The position numbers and the translations under genes were made by a program. The notes under the pieces are model-generated. The model made no database searches. It had not been told where the DNA came from and worked only from the letters and a program-made list of their open reading frames with translations. 8,838 bases of DNA, taken from assembly GCA_002425885.1 (NCBI GenBank), contig DINC01000247.1, forward strand, positions 413-9,250. The letters run 5' to 3'. Positions 6,550 through 8,838 of the stretch are shown one piece after another (within the stretch, counting starts at the first letter, position 1; each line of letters opens with the position of its first letter). This DNA comes from Spirochaetia bacterium UBA5550 (GTDB lineage Bacteria; Spirochaetota; UBA4802; UBA5550).

Positions 6550-6927
6550 ATGAAAAAATTTTTAGCAGCAGCTATTGTAATGATTTTTATGGCAGGATGC
6601 GGGAAACCGGGTGTAATTCCGGAGATGAAGGAGTTTATGGCAGCTTTCGGTTCAAAGGAGAAAATGACCGAGGTAGTGACTAAATATTCCGCTAAACCTG
6701 AAGTTGTGCCTGAAGCGTTACAAACATGTAATCTGGCTAAACCTAACATTACAAAAACAGAGAAAAAGGATGGAAAGACAGTATATACAGCTGAAGCTTT
6801 AGTTGAAAAATGTGAAAATTCAGTGACAGCTGTGGGCACAATCAGAATTTTTGAGATTGGATGGGAAAATGGTAAAATTGTCTCCTTTGAGTGGCATGGG
6901 CCTAAAGGCGGTAAAGTAGAATACTAA
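6550..6927 (+). CDS. Small predicted lipoprotein
   Basis: 125 aa with a short lipoprotein signal: MKKF, a hydrophobic core, and the lipobox M14-A-G-C17. After lipidation at C17 the mature part has about 109 residues, with Gly at +2. The mature domain is unrecognised. It starts with a helical region (PEMKEFMAAFGSKEKMTEVV), then C60 and C88, which may form a disulfide, and ends in a strand-rich part (IFEIGWENGKIVSFEWHGPK). AGGAGG at 6539-6544 lies 5 nt before the start. Gap to the MBL gene is 53 nt, occupied by the strong hairpin at 6511-6534. Given the probably exported MBL protein, it may act in the periplasm as a partner or binding protein; this is inferred from context alone. The stop TAA overlaps an ATG at 6927. 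Confidence 0.85.
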   Translation: MKKFLAAAIVMIFMAGCGKPGVIPEMKEFMAAFGSKEKMTEVVTKYSAKPEVVPEALQTCNLAKPNITKTEKKDGKTVYTAEALVEKCENSVTAVGTIRIFEIGWENGKIVSFEWHGPKGGKVEY

Positions 6928-6962
6928 TGCCAGTCATTAATTATATAGATAAGAAGGAAAGC

Positions 6963-8804
6963 ATGAATGTTAACAGAATTTTTTCAGCAGGGAGAGCTCC
7001 TGAGTCTCCGGAACAGGTTCAGGAGCTCCTCAAAAATATTATAACAGTTACAAATTATCTCCCCGGTGTGAGGAATACTTTAGGCTGGAGAGGTATTTTT
7101 AGAATTCCATACGAAGAGGAGAGCTGGACATTTAAAAGCACAGAGCATCCCGGAGTTTTCGGACTCGATTACGCAGGCTCTGGTGAAAAAGATGGAATTT
7201 ATTCAGCATCATTCAACATGTTCTATTTCCCTGATTCTGAAGAAGAGGCAATTGAAAAATTCCCGATCAACGGGGCGGTTTACGCATACCATGATGATTA
7301 CAGGGAGCTTATCCGCTCCTTCCCCGAACATCCGGAATTTTTCAATTATTTTTTCATCGGGAAACTGATAATTACCTTCCGCCCTTCAGACTCAGCTATC
7401 TCCATAGGGATTGAGTCACTATCTGAAGATATAATAATTTCTGAAGAGGGCGTTATGGTTGATGGCGCCGAAGGGAAGGAATACCTTATTGAACCTGGCG
7501 AACCTGAACAGGCAATCCCCTCATACGCTCTGTCATGCACTGTATTTAATCTTCTAACATCCTCTCTCTCTTTTCATCTGGAGAAAGCACCGGAAGTGAG
7601 GCTGAGGCAGTATAATGCAGAGAAGAAAATTCTTGCAGGGGGGAATATCCGGCCTGTTGAAAGTAATGGTGAAGTTAAACATAATTCGCTTATAGCGATG
7701 TTTTACTCTGATGAAACCGCTCAGCCTGAGGATTTTTTTAATTCCGGGAAAACCGGTAATGAAATCAATGAAGTCACCTGGATGGATACTCACAGCAGCA
7801 TTCCGGAGGAGTTTTCCGCTTTCACATTTACAAACTCCGGGAAGATTATCAATACCACTTCAATCAATAAAAGTCTTCTTGGAATAGAGACCAAACCTCC
7901 GCTTTACATAATTTCCGGATTCCTGGGAGCGGGAAAAACCACGTTCATCAAAAATTTTCTTGAGGCGCAGTCGCAGAAGTATCTCTTCGGAGCTGTTGTC
8001 CAGAATGAACTGGGGGAAGCGGGTCTTGATGGGACACTTGTATCTGACGAATGTAAAGTTATTGAGATGGATGAGGGATGCGTATGCTGCTCGCTATCAG
8101 GGAATTTAAGGCGCGGGATAAACACTGTTATCGGTGAATTTATGCCTGACTTCATTATACTTGAAACAACAGGCGCTGCAAACCCGATGAACCTTACTGC
8201 CGAGATTCACGATCTCAGGGATCTTGTGCGATTTGACTCTGTAACAATTATTATTGATGCTCATAATATCATTGAATCACTTGATAAATACAGTATCGCT
8301 AAAGAACAGGTTAAGTCAGCAGACATCATGATCCTTAATAAAACTGACGGCCTCACAGAATCTGAAATTGAAGAGAGAAAAAAAATATTAACCGGGATAA
8401 ACAGACGTGCCCTGATATATACTTCTGAATACGGCAATATAAATCCTGCGCTTCTTTATGACCAGGATATCAGTACTACGAATAATAATCCTGCCATGAG
8501 TTTCGCTGTTCTCAATAATAAAACTCATGCTGATGACGGGTTGTCCGGGACCTCCATTACTCTCCCTGATGCTCTCAATAAAGAGACTTTCCTGAAAAAA
8601 ATTGATGAACTACCATACGATATTTTCAGGATTAAAGGGATTATGAGATTTATTGGTGAGGATAAATTTTCAGTATTTCAGTATGTTTCAGGGAGATATG
8701 AAATATCTCTTCATACTGATGAGCGTGAACCTGAAAAATCATTTATAGTATTAATAGGGAAAGATATTGATTCAGAAAAACTGAAAGAATACTTTGCTGA
8801 TTAG
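6963..8804 (+). CDS. COG0523/CobW-family GTPase with a long unrecognised N-terminal region
   Basis: 613 aa. Residues of about 312-613 form a COG0523 GTPase, a family that moves or inserts metals (Zn, Co, Fe) into proteins. Walker A is GFLGAGKT (319-326), the family metal-binding motif C-x-C-C is C373-V-C375-C376, ETTG is at 401-404 and NKTD at 459-462. A CobW C-terminal domain follows (RIKGIMRFI...FQYVSGRYEI). Residues 1 to about 310 are an extra region I cannot assign, with no membrane segment and few Cys; family members usually start near Walker A. The protein is likely cytoplasmic. ATG 6963 is chosen with AAGGA at 6954-6958; ATG 6927, overlapping the lipoprotein stop, would add 12 residues (MPVINYIDKKES) but has a weaker ribosome site. 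It is probably the maturation or metal-delivery factor for an operon metalloprotein (inference). No terminator is visible in the 34 bases after the stop. Confidence 0.9.
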   Translation: MNVNRIFSAGRAPESPEQVQELLKNIITVTNYLPGVRNTLGWRGIFRIPYEEESWTFKSTEHPGVFGLDYAGSGEKDGIYSASFNMFYFPDSEEEAIEKFPINGAVYAYHDDYRELIRSFPEHPEFFNYFFIGKLIITFRPSDSAISIGIESLSEDIIISEEGVMVDGAEGKEYLIEPGEPEQAIPSYALSCTVFNLLTSSLSFHLEKAPEVRLRQYNAEKKILAGGNIRPVESNGEVKHNSLIAMFYSDETAQPEDFFNSGKTGNEINEVTWMDTHSSIPEEFSAFTFTNSGKIINTTSINKSLLGIETKPPLYIISGFLGAGKTTFIKNFLEAQSQKYLFGAVVQNELGEAGLDGTLVSDECKVIEMDEGCVCCSLSGNLRRGINTVIGEFMPDFIILETTGAANPMNLTAEIHDLRDLVRFDSVTIIIDAHNIIESLDKYSIAKEQVKSADIMILNKTDGLTESEIEERKKILTGINRRALIYTSEYGNINPALLYDQDISTTNNNPAMSFAVLNNKTHADDGLSGTSITLPDALNKETFLKKIDELPYDIFRIKGIMRFIGEDKFSVFQYVSGRYEISLHTDEREPEKSFIVLIGKDIDSEKLKEYFAD

Positions 8805-8838
8805 AGCTTAATTTGTCATTCCGGTTTTGTCGCAGACA

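Noticed and set aside
1..8838. tRNA, rRNA, CRISPR array, insertion sequence or prophage parts
   Set aside because: No repeat-spacer pattern, transposase, terminal repeats or RNA-gene motifs were seen anywhere in the window.

Overview
The window holds the end of an unidentified gene, a chemoreceptor gene, and a six-gene operon that I cannot match to a described system. All genes are on the + strand. The DNA is AT-rich, has good Shine-Dalgarno sites and is tightly packed. A lipoprotein signal, a Tat-like signal and a transmembrane chemoreceptor suggest a motile Gram-negative (diderm) bacterium. A Deferribacterota-like (Geovibrio/Denitrovibrio type) or deltaproteobacteria-like anaerobe would fit, but this is a weak inference from overall flavour and no marker gene is present.

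Layout: 1-246 is the 3' end of an unrecognised gene. 247-494 is an AT-rich gap with a 21-bp palindrome (243-263) and a sigma-28-like promoter. 495-2579 encodes a Cache-type methyl-accepting chemotaxis protein and is closed by a clear intrinsic terminator (2612-2640). 2641-2871 is the control region of the operon: a TATAAT box followed at once by a perfect 41-bp palindrome with a FadR/GntR-type core. The operon follows: a GntR/FCD regulator (2872-3588), a 96-aa protein of unknown role (3581-3871), a polytopic membrane protein split by a frameshift (3894-4457 and 4406-5311), a probably exported metallo-beta-lactamase-fold hydrolase of the COG1237 type (5330-6496), a small lipoprotein (6550-6927) and a COG0523/CobW-type metallochaperone GTPase with a roughly 310-residue unrecognised N-terminal region (6963-8804). 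The downstream end of the operon lies outside the window.

Working model (inference): a ligand-responsive repressor acts at the 41-bp palindrome and controls a membrane/envelope metal-dependent system. The parts would be a His/Trp-rich multi-pass membrane protein, an extracytoplasmic MBL metalloenzyme, a lipoprotein, and a GTPase that delivers metal to, or matures, one of them. The same GGTAGAACC core lies in the palindrome ahead of the chemoreceptor gene, so the regulator may link chemotaxis to the same signal. The substrate is unknown. The membrane protein has a one-base frameshift, so in this genome the system is either damaged or affected by a sequencing error.
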